A DNA stretch of 64,000 nt. It comes from Chloroflexota bacterium (GTDB lineage Bacteria; Chloroflexota; Anaerolineae; UBA7937; B3-Chlor). Where the stretch lies: the NCBI GenBank assembly GCA_030603665.1, contig JAUVXJ010000010.1:94937-158936 (forward strand), given 5' to 3'. The first letter of the stretch is position 1. Every line of letters begins with the position of its first letter. The notes under the pieces are model-generated. The model had not been told where the DNA came from. It saw only the letters and a list, made by a program, of their open reading frames with translations, and searched no databases. The translations under genes and the position numbers were made by a program. This document shows, in pieces, positions 1 through 9,264 of the stretch.

Positions 1-266
1 CTCGCAGCCATGTCCCCCGGTAGCGGCGGTGCCAGAGTGATTTCGCCACCTTCCGCCGGAGCGCGATAGGTGTTGATGAAGAAGGTCTCTCCGCCCAGCA
101 TCGATCGCTTCAGCGCTTGTATCAGGCCGCCCTTAACTTCGGTCTCGATGCGCATGCCTGGGGACATGCTAACCATGGCCCCTGCTTCCGAGTGAAAGGC
201 CTCGCTGGGGCCAAGACCGACGACGGCCAAGGCGTAGGCTGGGCGGTGTTGAATATCAACCTGCAT
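1..266 (-). CDS. AIM24-family protein (partial, C-terminus outside window)
   Basis: The leftward reading frame starts at the ATG at 266 and runs off the left edge after about 88 codons. The visible N-terminus (MQVDIQHRPAYALAVVGLGP, then a GETFFINTYRAP segment) matches the start of the AIM24/TIGR00266 family, small beta-sandwich proteins of unclear biochemical role that are common in bacteria and related to a mitochondrial biogenesis factor. A GAGGGGG Shine-Dalgarno sits just before the ATG. It lies about 100 bp downstream of a tiny membrane-peptide gene with its own promoter, so the two may share a transcript. Family assignment is fairly secure; function is unknown. Confidence 0.75.
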   Translation of the reverse strand, partial: MQVDIQHRPAYALAVVGLGPSEAFHSEAGAMVSMSPGMRIETEVKGGLIQALKRSMLGGETFFINTYRAPAEGGEITLAPPLPGDMAA

Positions 267-366
267 CTGTGAATCCCCCTCTTGAACGCTCCCGGTCTGA
301 CGAGGTACTTGAGGCCGCTTCAGGCTCTTCTTGGCGTGGATCCTCCACGCGGCAACTCTTGGCCAT

Positions 367-471
367 TCAAGTCGAAACCCCTAGGCGGGGCAGCACAAAG
401 CGCATCACGGCGTACCACAGCACGAAGAAACCGACAAGTGGAAGAAGTTGTGTGATTGAATCTGCTGACAT
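367..471 (-). CDS. 34-residue single-span membrane peptide
   Basis: The frame MSADSITQLLPL continues into a hydrophobic stretch (VGFFVLWYAVMRFVL) and ends in a basic tail (PRLGVST). One transmembrane helix takes up most of the peptide. An AGGGAG ribosome site (479-484) stands 7 nt before the ATG, and a TTGAAA/TATAAT promoter lies directly upstream, giving an mRNA leader of only about 15 nt. Those two signals are why I call so short a frame. It precedes the AIM24-like gene and could be co-transcribed with it. No family is recognised. Confidence 0.6.
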   Translation of the reverse strand: MSADSITQLLPLVGFFVLWYAVMRFVLPRLGVST

Positions 472-492
472 AGCGTATCTCCCTATCCTCCT

Positions 493-522
493 ATTATACC
501 GGAGGGGAGACCTCACTTTCAA
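493..522 (-). promoter_or_regulatory. Promoter of the 34-residue peptide gene
   Basis: Read leftward: -35 TTGAAA (517-522), 18-bp spacer, -10 TATAAT (493-498). The predicted start point is about 486, only some 15 nt before the ATG at 471. Confidence 0.6.
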
Positions 523-593
523 ATGCCCTTAGGCACCGCAGTCATCCTGTCGCGGCGAGACGGCGATTGGCCAGAGGGTTGAAGGGTCATCTG

Positions 594-625
594 GAGAAAG
601 CAAAGCCCCCCCTTGGGAGGGGGGC
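594..625 (-). terminator. Rho-independent terminator of the acetoacetyl-CoA synthetase gene
   Basis: Read leftward: a G+C-only 7-bp stem (GCCCCCC at 619-625 with GGGGGGC at 605-611) and a short loop, then a T-rich run (TTTGCTTTC). It lies about 45 bp beyond the stop codon at 669. Confidence 0.7.
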
Positions 626-668
626 CGATCATGGCGACTCTGGGGCAGACGCTGCGCCAAGGGGCGGA

Positions 669-2618
<1,950 letters not shown>

Positions 2619-2734
2619 CGTGCCTCCATAACCTGTGTCGGTGAGAAGGGCGTTCTCGATCTCACTCCGGTCAGAGATGCCGTGGGCAGGTTCCTCAACC
2701 CCGTCTGGCCGATGGCAACGCCGGCGCGGGACGG

Positions 2735-3082
2735 CTAGAACTCTAGCTGATCTCCAACGTGTACCCTTTCCAACACGTGGGGGTGGCATTCGAGGTAGTA
2801 TCGAGCGGGCACACTGGGAGCGTAGTAGGGATAGAAGGGCTTGGCCAGGGCCCTGTCCACCACGTGCCTGCTGGCGTCCAACCAGATGACGGCCAACGGG
2901 AAGAAGACGAAGAGCATGTGGATGGTGGTCAGGCTGCGGCTCTCACGGCCCTGGTCGAAGATGTAGGCCTCATCTTCTCTTAGAGGAGGGCGGAACATCA
3001 GCCCCAGCCCTCTGGTCAAGAACGTGGTGCACCAGGTGATCCTGGTGGCGATTACATCCCCGGTTGTGGCGTTCTTGATCAT
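2735..3082 (-). CDS. DUF192 family protein
   Basis: 115 residues. The DUF192 core is clear: an N-terminal strand region (MIKNATTGDVIATRI), the CTTFLTRGLGLMFR segment, and a HMLFVFFPLAVIWLD stretch followed by the PFYPYYAPSVPARYYLE tail. These small beta proteins are widespread and often exported, and their function is unknown. An in-frame ATG exists upstream at 3124, but a TATAAT box at 3101-3106 lies between the two, so transcripts would begin after it. The start at 3082 is therefore preferred and leaves a leader of about 12 nt. The gene ends 116 bp before the acetoacetyl-CoA synthetase start. Confidence 0.8.
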   Translation of the reverse strand: MIKNATTGDVIATRITWCTTFLTRGLGLMFRPPLREDEAYIFDQGRESRSLTTIHMLFVFFPLAVIWLDASRHVVDRALAKPFYPYYAPSVPARYYLECHPHVLERVHVGDQLEF

Positions 3083-3100
3083 GGCCAGCGCCCGGCAGCC

Positions 3101-3129
3101 ATTATAACAACTGGTTCGCTCCATCGCAA
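3101..3129 (-). promoter_or_regulatory. Promoter of the DUF192 gene
   Basis: Read leftward: -35 TTGCGA (3124-3129), 17-bp spacer, -10 TATAAT (3101-3106). It decides the start codon of the gene, because the upstream in-frame ATG lies inside the promoter. Confidence 0.6.
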
Positions 3130-3434
3130 AAGGTCGGCCCTCCCAACCTTGCTGGGCGGCATGTGGGCTGTTTGCCCAGACCCCTGGCCGGGAAATCATT
3201 CAGCACCGGCCCCAGGGCACCGAGGTCACAAATCGCCAAGGATCTCCCTCGACCCAAGGTATGGCGTAATCGTCCCAGCTAAGGTATACTCCAGCCGACT
3301 CGGGGCCGGTAGCCTACCGGAGCGTGGCGCCGTGTGCTCAGCTTGGCGATGCTGAAACTGGCCAAGAGCCCCGACTCTCTTCTGAGTATCTGGAGTCTCC
3401 GCCGTCCAGCCAGTGAAAGAAAGGAGCAGTCACA

Positions 3435-4388
3435 ATGAGAAGCTTCCTTGGGCGCGATATCCTGTCGCTGAAGCATTTCGAACGGCATGAGTACATGCGC
3501 ATCTTCCAGGTTGCGGAGGAACTGGAGCCGCACGCCCGTGATCGGCGCAACGGAGATCTTCTGGCCCACAAGACGTTGGTGACCGCTTTCTATCAGCCCA
3601 GCACCCGGACCCGCCTCAGCACTGAAGCGGCCATGCACCGGCTGGGCGGCCACGTGGTGGGTTTCGCCGATCCCCGCATGACCCGCGCTGGCGACTTCTA
3701 TCAGGAGTCTATCAAAGACACAGTCCTCATGCTCGAGTACTATGGGGACGTGATCGCCATGCGCCATTTCCAGCAGGGCGCACCCCACGAGGCCGCCGAA
3801 TGGGCCAGCGTACCGGTGATCAACTGTGGGGACGGCTGGGGCGAGCACCCCACCCAGGTGTTAACCGACCTGTTCACCATCTGGCGCGAGAGGTATACCC
3901 TGGACGGGCTGCATTTCCTGCTGGTGGGCGATATGCGGATGCGCACCATGCATTCCATCGGCTACGCCATGTCCAGGTTCGGCATCTCGGCCTCCTTTGT
4001 CGCCCCGCCAGAGATGTCCCTCACCGAGGAGTTCAAGCAGGAGCTGCGCGACCTCAATCTGCGCTTCGATGAGCCGGAGACGGCGGAGGAGGTCCTCGCC
4101 GATGCCGACGTGATCTACATGGAGCCCGTGGTTCAGGCCGACTACACGCGATCCCGCGTGGAGGACGGGGAGGAGAAGGGTCTGACTCCGCCCGCCTATC
4201 GGGTGACAAGGGAGATGCTGCGCGACAAGGCCAAGACAGATGCCATCGTGCTGCACTCCTTGCCGCGTATGGATGAGCTGCCCACCGACGTGGATGACAC
4301 GCGCCATGCCCGATACTGGTACGAGGCCTACAACGGAGTGGTGGTGCGCATGGCTCTCTTGGCGCTGGTCCTGGGGGCGGTGGAATAA
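3435..4388 (+). CDS. Aspartate-carbamoyltransferase-like protein with altered active site
   Basis: 317 residues with the transcarbamylase fold. Carbamoyl-phosphate motifs are present: PSTRTRLSTEAAMHRLGG, GDGWGEHPTQ, and HSLPRMDELPTDVDDT near the C-terminus. The overall match is to the ATCase catalytic chain. Three places differ. The loop that carries the catalytic lysine (SKGE in ATCase) reads AGDFYQESIKDT, with no lysine at that position. The aspartate-binding RxQ becomes a PVV-type sequence (YMEPVVQADY). HPLPR is HSLPR. No pyrI or other pyr gene is adjacent; instead a YgeW-like transcarbamylase follows 13 bp later. I infer a catabolic or alternative-substrate transcarbamylase, though a divergent pyrB cannot be excluded. 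An AAAGGAG site precedes the ATG. Confidence 0.8.
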   Translation: MRSFLGRDILSLKHFERHEYMRIFQVAEELEPHARDRRNGDLLAHKTLVTAFYQPSTRTRLSTEAAMHRLGGHVVGFADPRMTRAGDFYQESIKDTVLMLEYYGDVIAMRHFQQGAPHEAAEWASVPVINCGDGWGEHPTQVLTDLFTIWRERYTLDGLHFLLVGDMRMRTMHSIGYAMSRFGISASFVAPPEMSLTEEFKQELRDLNLRFDEPETAEEVLADADVIYMEPVVQADYTRSRVEDGEEKGLTPPAYRVTREMLRDKAKTDAIVLHSLPRMDELPTDVDDTRHARYWYEAYNGVVVRMALLALVLGAVE

Positions 4389-4401
4389 GGGGAGGTGAAC
4401 G

Positions 4402-5379
4402 ATGCAGACCGACCTGCGTGGTCGTGACATGATCACCACGCAAGAGTGGGCCAAGGACGAGATCGAGACGGTCCTCGACGTCGCCTTTGAGCTGAAAAGA
4501 GAGAGGGCCACAGGCCAGGCCCACCCGCTGTTGCGAGACAAGGTGCTGGCCATGCTGTTCTTCTTTTCCAGCACTCGCACCCGAGCCTCCTTCGAGGCGG
4601 GGATGGCACAACTGGGGGGCCACGCGGCCTTCATCGAGTCGGAGACCACGCAGATCGCCCACGGGGACACCCCTAAGGAGATCGGCGATATCCTGGGTCG
4701 CTACTTCGACGGCATGGCCATCCGCCAGTGCGACTGGGAAGTGGGCAACCAGTACATCCGGGACGTGGCCCGGGCCAGCCGGGTGCCCGTCCTCAACATG
4801 CAGTGCGAGGTCTACCATCCCTTCCAGGCGCTGGCCGACCTGATGACCATCATGGAGAAGAAGGGCGAACCTCGAGGAAAGACCATCGCCGTCTCCTGGG
4901 CCTGCGCTGCCAGCTACCAGAAACCCCTCAGCGTTCCTCAATCCCTGATCTTGCTCCTCACTCGCTTCGGAATGAATGTGCGACTGGTGCATCCCCCTGA
5001 GTATCGACTGATGGGTGAGGTCCTGGACCGGGCTCAGGAGAACGCGCGTGCCCACGGCGGGACGCTGGAGATCTTGGACGACATGGACTCCGGTTTCCAG
5101 GATGCGGACATCGTCTATCCCAAGAGTTGGGGCTCCTGGCTCACCACCGAGAACGTCGATGAGTCAGCAGCTATTGGACGCAAGTATGATGATTGGATCT
5201 GCGACGAAAGGCGCATGGCGCTGGCCCGGGAGGACGCCGTCTATATGCACTGCCTGCCTGCGGACCGGGGCATCGAGGTAACCGACGCAGTGATCGACGG
5301 CCCTCAGTCAGTCGCTTACGACGAAGCGGAGAACCGCATGCACGTTCAGAAGGCGGTGATGGCGCTGACCATGCGGTAG
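4402..5379 (+). CDS. YgeW-like knotted carbamoyltransferase
   Basis: 325 residues. Besides the carbamoyl-phosphate motifs SSTRTRASFE and HCLPAD, long stretches match the YgeW family: QIAHGDTPKE, GNQYIRDVA, and AVSWACAASYQKPLSVPQ followed by LLTRFGMNV. YgeW-type enzymes have a knotted fold and occur in purine/ureide catabolic clusters with PLP lyases and carbamate kinase. Here the gene follows an ATCase-like gene and precedes two PLP enzymes, and a carbamate kinase is encoded at 43.2 kb. A GGGGAGGTGA ribosome site stands 5 nt before the ATG. The substrate is unknown; an ornithine-type transcarbamylase is the main alternative but fits less well. Confidence 0.85.
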   Translation: MQTDLRGRDMITTQEWAKDEIETVLDVAFELKRERATGQAHPLLRDKVLAMLFFFSSTRTRASFEAGMAQLGGHAAFIESETTQIAHGDTPKEIGDILGRYFDGMAIRQCDWEVGNQYIRDVARASRVPVLNMQCEVYHPFQALADLMTIMEKKGEPRGKTIAVSWACAASYQKPLSVPQSLILLLTRFGMNVRLVHPPEYRLMGEVLDRAQENARAHGGTLEILDDMDSGFQDADIVYPKSWGSWLTTENVDESAAIGRKYDDWICDERRMALAREDAVYMHCLPADRGIEVTDAVIDGPQSVAYDEAENRMHVQKAVMALTMR

Positions 5380-5419
5380 GGTCAGGTTTTGCCGGCGACA
5401 CCGACTGTCCAGCACAACA

Positions 5420-6649
5420 ATGAGACACATCCTCAGCCTCAAGTGCGTCCTCTGCGGCGCCGAATACACCCCCGACGAGGTGCTCTACGTCTGCCCCAAA
5501 CATGGCGACGAGGGTATCCTCGATGTTCTCTACGACTACGACCTCATCGGTCAAACACTCAGCAAGGAATCATTGGCGGCCAACCACGACTACTCCATCT
5601 GGCGGTATGCCCCCTTGCTTCCCGTTGCCGAAGACAGCCCTCGACCTCCTCTCCAGGTGGGCTGGACGCCGCTGTACCATGCTCGTCGCCTGGGGGAGAG
5701 CCTGGGTCTTCCCAACCTCTGCCTCAAGGATGACGGCCGCAACCCCACCGCCTCCTTCAAGGATCGGGCCAGCGCAGTGGGGGTGGTCAAGGCCCTGGAG
5801 TTGGGGTATGAGACCGTCACCTGCGCCTCCACGGGGAATGCAGCGTCGTCCCTGGCGGGACTGGCCGCCAGCGTGGGGCTGAAGAGCGTGATCTTCGTAC
5901 CCCAGCGAGCGCCTCAAGCGAAGGTAGCTCAACTTCTCATCTTCGGCGCTCGCGTGATCATGATCAAGGGTACCTACGACCAGGCCTTCGATCTGTGCCT
6001 GGAGGCGGCGAGAGAGTACCCTTGGTACAGCCGGAACACGGCCTACAACCCGTATCTGTCGGAGGGGAAGAAGACCGCGGCCCTGGAGCTGTGCGAGCAG
6101 CTGGGGTGGGAGGCTCCGGACAGAATCTTCGTCTCCGTGGGCGACGGCTGTATCATCGGCGGGCTGTGGAAAGGTCTCAAGGACTTGCTGGCCCTGGGCT
6201 TCATCGATCGCATGCCCCAACTTGTGGGTGTGCAGGCCGAGGGATCCGCGCCGCTGGTGCGCGCCTGGGAGAAGGGCACAGAAGAGATCGTGCCCATGGT
6301 TCCGGAAACGCTGGCCGACAGCATCTCCGTCGGTCAGCCCCGTGACCGGGTCAAGGCCCTGCGGGCTGCCCGGGAGACGGGCGGGAAGTACGTATCTGTG
6401 GACGACGAGGAGATCCTGGAAGCAATGAGGCTGCTTGGTCGGGAGGCGGCGGTCTTCGCGGAGCCTGCGGGGGCCGCTGGGTTCGCCGGCTTGCGAAAGC
6501 TGGCATCTTTGGGCCAGATCGATCCTGAGGAGCGCATCGTGGTCCTGGTGACGGGCAACGGCCTGAAGGATGTGGACAGCGCCATCCGGGCCACGGGCCA
6601 GCCTGAACTCATCGAACCAACTATGTCGGCACTACGCCGATTGACGTGA
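5420..6649 (+). CDS. Threonine-synthase-like PLP enzyme
   Basis: 409 residues, PLP fold type II. The N-terminus carries a short zinc-ribbon-like segment (CVLCGAEYTP, then VCPKHG) seen in many threonine synthases. The Schiff-base lysine is K114 in NPTASFKDRAS, followed by the STGNAASS phosphate-binding loop and a C-terminal LVTGNGLKD segment. Canonical activity would convert O-phosphohomoserine to threonine. No hom or thrB gene is near. Its place between two transcarbamylases and another PLP enzyme allows a catabolic lyase role instead. No clear Shine-Dalgarno precedes the ATG, which lies 40 bp after the YgeW-like gene. Confidence 0.8.
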   Translation: MRHILSLKCVLCGAEYTPDEVLYVCPKHGDEGILDVLYDYDLIGQTLSKESLAANHDYSIWRYAPLLPVAEDSPRPPLQVGWTPLYHARRLGESLGLPNLCLKDDGRNPTASFKDRASAVGVVKALELGYETVTCASTGNAASSLAGLAASVGLKSVIFVPQRAPQAKVAQLLIFGARVIMIKGTYDQAFDLCLEAAREYPWYSRNTAYNPYLSEGKKTAALELCEQLGWEAPDRIFVSVGDGCIIGGLWKGLKDLLALGFIDRMPQLVGVQAEGSAPLVRAWEKGTEEIVPMVPETLADSISVGQPRDRVKALRAARETGGKYVSVDDEEILEAMRLLGREAAVFAEPAGAAGFAGLRKLASLGQIDPEERIVVLVTGNGLKDVDSAIRATGQPELIEPTMSALRRLT

Positions 6650-6677
6650 GAACTTTGGCCGATAGAAGGAGCAGACC

Positions 6678-8078
6678 ATGAGCGAGACGAGCAAAGTGGT
6701 GGTAGGGCCCACCTTCGAGGAGATGCTGCATCCCTGGAAGATCGATCCTGAGGTCCGCGCTGAAGCGAAGAGGATGATGGAGGAGGATCCTCTCGACCCC
6801 ATCAACTTGTACAACATCACCTGGCGCGGCCATGAGAATCGCATCTACCACTACGTGCTGCCACCGGAGCTGACCAACGTAGAGGCCCCCATAGTCGTGC
6901 TCTACAGCAAGGACTTCCCCACGGGCAGCCACAAAGTCGGAGCCACCTACTCAGTGCTCATCGAGAAGGAGTTGTACGGCGAGGTGGATCCTGCCGTGCA
7001 CTCTTTGGTCTGGCCTTCGACCGGGAACTACGGCATCGGCGGGGCCTGGGTCGGTTGCCGCATGGATTTCGATTCCGTGGTCATTCTACCGGAAGAGATG
7101 AGCACCGAGCGGTTCGAACTGGTGCGGAGCTACGGTGCCCGGCTCATCCTCACGCCAGGGTGCGAGTCCAACGTCAAGGAGATCTACGACAAGACCAAGG
7201 AACTGAAGGCCCAGGACCCCGAGCGGGTTCGTATCCTCAACCAGTTCGAGGTCATGGGCAACTACCGCTTCCACTACCACGTGACGGGTGGCACCATCGT
7301 GGAGATGGCGGAGAAACTTCAGCAGCAGGGCGTTGGGCGAGGCAAGGTTGCGGCCTACGTTTCGGCCATGGGCTCCGCCGGCACCATCGCCGCGGGCGAC
7401 CGCTTGAAGCAGGAGTGGCCCGACCACAAAATCGTCGGTCTGGAACCCATCCAGTGTCCCACCTTGTACTGGAACGGATACGGCGGCCACGATATCCAGG
7501 GTATCGGTGACAAGCACGTCACCTGGATTCACAACGTGATGAACATGGATGCCATCATGTGCATCGACGATATAGAGAGCAAGAAGGGTTTGCAGCTGCT
7601 GACGGATGAAACCGGCTGGAAGACGATGATCGACCGCTATGGGGTGCCGGAGGAGAGCGTACACCTCATGGCCGAGACCTTCGGCATCTCTGGGGTGTGT
7701 AACATCCTCGGGGCCATCAAGACGGCGAAGTTCTATGGCTTCGGCAAGGACGATGTCGTGGTGACCATTCTCACCGATGCCGTAGATCGGTACGGCTCGG
7801 TGATGCAGCAGATGACCGAGTCCTACGGCGCCATGGATGAGGTCGAGGCTGCCGTGCGCCTGGTGAGCGTCTTTCACAATCAGAAGCTGGACTGGATCGA
7901 AGAGGGCATGCGCCGCACGCGCAATCAGTGGCACAACCTGAAGTACTATACCTGGGTGGAACAGCAAGGCAAAACCATCGAGGAGCTCGACGCCCAGCGG
8001 CACCAGGACTACTGGGAGGCTCAGCAGTCACGCGTGGCGGAGATCGACCAGCGCATACACGAAGCGCGAGGCAACTAG
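6678..8078 (+). CDS. Fold-type-II PLP-dependent enzyme, substrate unknown
   Basis: 466 residues, longer than cysteine synthase or diaminopropionate ammonia-lyase. The probable PLP lysine is K86 in FPTGSHKVGATYS, and the phosphate loop is PSTGNYGIGG. Other recognisable parts are PEEMSTERFELVRSYGARLI, SAMGSAGTIAAGDRLK and a C-terminal ILTDAVDRYG. An N-terminal extension of about 70 residues and a C-terminal helical tail flank the core. I recognise the superfamily (cysteine synthase/threonine dehydratase-like) but not the subfamily. It is the last gene of the carbamoyltransferase/PLP cluster, with an AAGGAG site before the ATG. A role in eliminating ammonia from a decarbamoylated amino acid is possible but inferred from context only. 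Confidence 0.75.
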   Translation: MSETSKVVVGPTFEEMLHPWKIDPEVRAEAKRMMEEDPLDPINLYNITWRGHENRIYHYVLPPELTNVEAPIVVLYSKDFPTGSHKVGATYSVLIEKELYGEVDPAVHSLVWPSTGNYGIGGAWVGCRMDFDSVVILPEEMSTERFELVRSYGARLILTPGCESNVKEIYDKTKELKAQDPERVRILNQFEVMGNYRFHYHVTGGTIVEMAEKLQQQGVGRGKVAAYVSAMGSAGTIAAGDRLKQEWPDHKIVGLEPIQCPTLYWNGYGGHDIQGIGDKHVTWIHNVMNMDAIMCIDDIESKKGLQLLTDETGWKTMIDRYGVPEESVHLMAETFGISGVCNILGAIKTAKFYGFGKDDVVVTILTDAVDRYGSVMQQMTESYGAMDEVEAAVRLVSVFHNQKLDWIEEGMRRTRNQWHNLKYYTWVEQQGKTIEELDAQRHQDYWEAQQSRVAEIDQRIHEARGN

Positions 8079-8090
8079 GTTCCAGGGCGC

Positions 8091-8567
8091 ATGGTTGGCA
8101 TGAGTGAAGAGGCGAAGAAGGCAGGGAGTCCAACGCAGGATGAGCGTGTTATGGCGGCGGCAGCCCACGCCACGATCATCTTCTCGGCCGTGGGCTTGAT
8201 CGGGCCCCTCATTGTCTGGGGCACGCAGAGGGAGAAGTCACCCTTCTTGGCCTTCCAGGCTTTGCAGGCCGCAGCGTATCAGTTCCTGCTCCTCCTCGGT
8301 GGATTGCTGGCCGGGGCGCTCTACATGTGCAGCTTCCTCAGCATGCCCGTCACAGCACTGCTTTCCGTTCCCTTCGACGAGGGGGCGGCAATTTGCCTGC
8401 CCTTCTTGGGCTTCTCCTGCACCTTCGGCATTCTCTTCCTGCTGATGTTGGCTTGGCTGGCCTACGTGGGATACGGGCTCTTCGGCGCAGTGTCGGTGCT
8501 CCAGGGGACCGACTTCCGGTACGCGTTCCTCGGACCCCGGCTGGAGAGCTACCTGGAGCAGCCGTGA
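8091..8567 (+). CDS. DUF4870/Tic20-like small membrane protein (copy 1)
   Basis: 158 residues. The motif DERVMAAAAHATIIF, then WGTQREKSPFLAFQALQAAAYQ, is the DUF4870-type signature. Three to four hydrophobic spans follow, and the protein ends in a region matching the next gene (GTDFRYAFLGPRLESYLEQ). Function is unknown. It begins 12 bp after the PLP enzyme and is followed at once by a paralogue, so the pair arose by tandem duplication. The start could equally be the in-frame ATG at 8100, as neither has a strong ribosome site. Confidence 0.75.
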   Translation: MVGMSEEAKKAGSPTQDERVMAAAAHATIIFSAVGLIGPLIVWGTQREKSPFLAFQALQAAAYQFLLLLGGLLAGALYMCSFLSMPVTALLSVPFDEGAAICLPFLGFSCTFGILFLLMLAWLAYVGYGLFGAVSVLQGTDFRYAFLGPRLESYLEQP

Positions 8568-8577
8568 TGTGCTGCCA

Positions 8578-9135
8578 ATGACCGACATTAGTGAAGCGAG
8601 GGAGGTCGACTCGGACGAGACGGCAACGACGGTGCAGGCATCCACACAGGACGAAAAGATCATGGCCGCTATCGGTCATGCCACTATCATCTGGCCGGTG
8701 GTGGGCATCGTCGCGCCCTTGGTGGTGTGGGCGACACAGCGGGAGAAATCCCGGTTTGTGGCTTTCCAGGCCTTGCAGGCAGCTGTGTACCATATCACCC
8801 TGATTATCGCGGGGTTGGTTTGTGGTGTCTGCTTCTTCTGTTACTACGTGGCGATGATCGTGGGCGGGATAGCCATGCCCTTGCTTCTCGCCATCCCCGG
8901 AGCGGGCGCATCGGGCGAGGAGTTGCCACCTGAAGCAGTGATTCCCATCTTGCTCGGCATCCTGGGCATGATCGTTTTCTACCTGGCCATCTGGGGACTC
9001 ATGTTACTCGGCCTGGGGGTCTGGGCCGCCTACATCGGCTATGGTTTGTACGGAGCAGTCGCCAACCTGCAAGGCAAGGACTTCCGATACCCGATCCTCG
9101 GTTCTCGCCTGGAGCGATACCTCCAACAGACCTGA
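8578..9135 (+). CDS. DUF4870/Tic20-like small membrane protein (copy 2)
   Basis: 185 residues, paralogue of the preceding gene. It shares DEKIMAAIGHATIIWPVVG, WATQREKSRFVAFQALQAA and the C-terminal GKDFRYPILGSRLERYLQQ. The central loop between membrane spans is longer and contains an acidic GASGEELPPE segment. ATG 8578 is chosen; a GTG at 8569 is in frame. The reading frame begins about 10 bp after the stop of copy 1, consistent with translational coupling. Function is unknown; membrane location is clear. Confidence 0.75.
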   Translation: MTDISEAREVDSDETATTVQASTQDEKIMAAIGHATIIWPVVGIVAPLVVWATQREKSRFVAFQALQAAVYHITLIIAGLVCGVCFFCYYVAMIVGGIAMPLLLAIPGAGASGEELPPEAVIPILLGILGMIVFYLAIWGLMLLGLGVWAAYIGYGLYGAVANLQGKDFRYPILGSRLERYLQQT

Positions 9136-9264
9136 AATCGTCCTCTCCATTCATGGGTTAAGACTGAGGCTAGGGTGGCTGCAGAACGGGTCATCGCTAG
9201 TGGAACCCCCGCTGCTCAACCAACGTCCTTATACCGGCCAAGACGTTTAGGGAGGTTCGATGAG

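Noticed and set aside
3435..4388. Calling the first transcarbamylase pyrB
   Set aside because: Key lysine and aspartate-binding residues are missing and no pyrimidine gene is near.
5420..6649. Calling the threonine-synthase-like gene a definite thrC
   Set aside because: Motifs fit, but the cluster is catabolic in character and other fold-type-II enzymes share these motifs, so no symbol was assigned.
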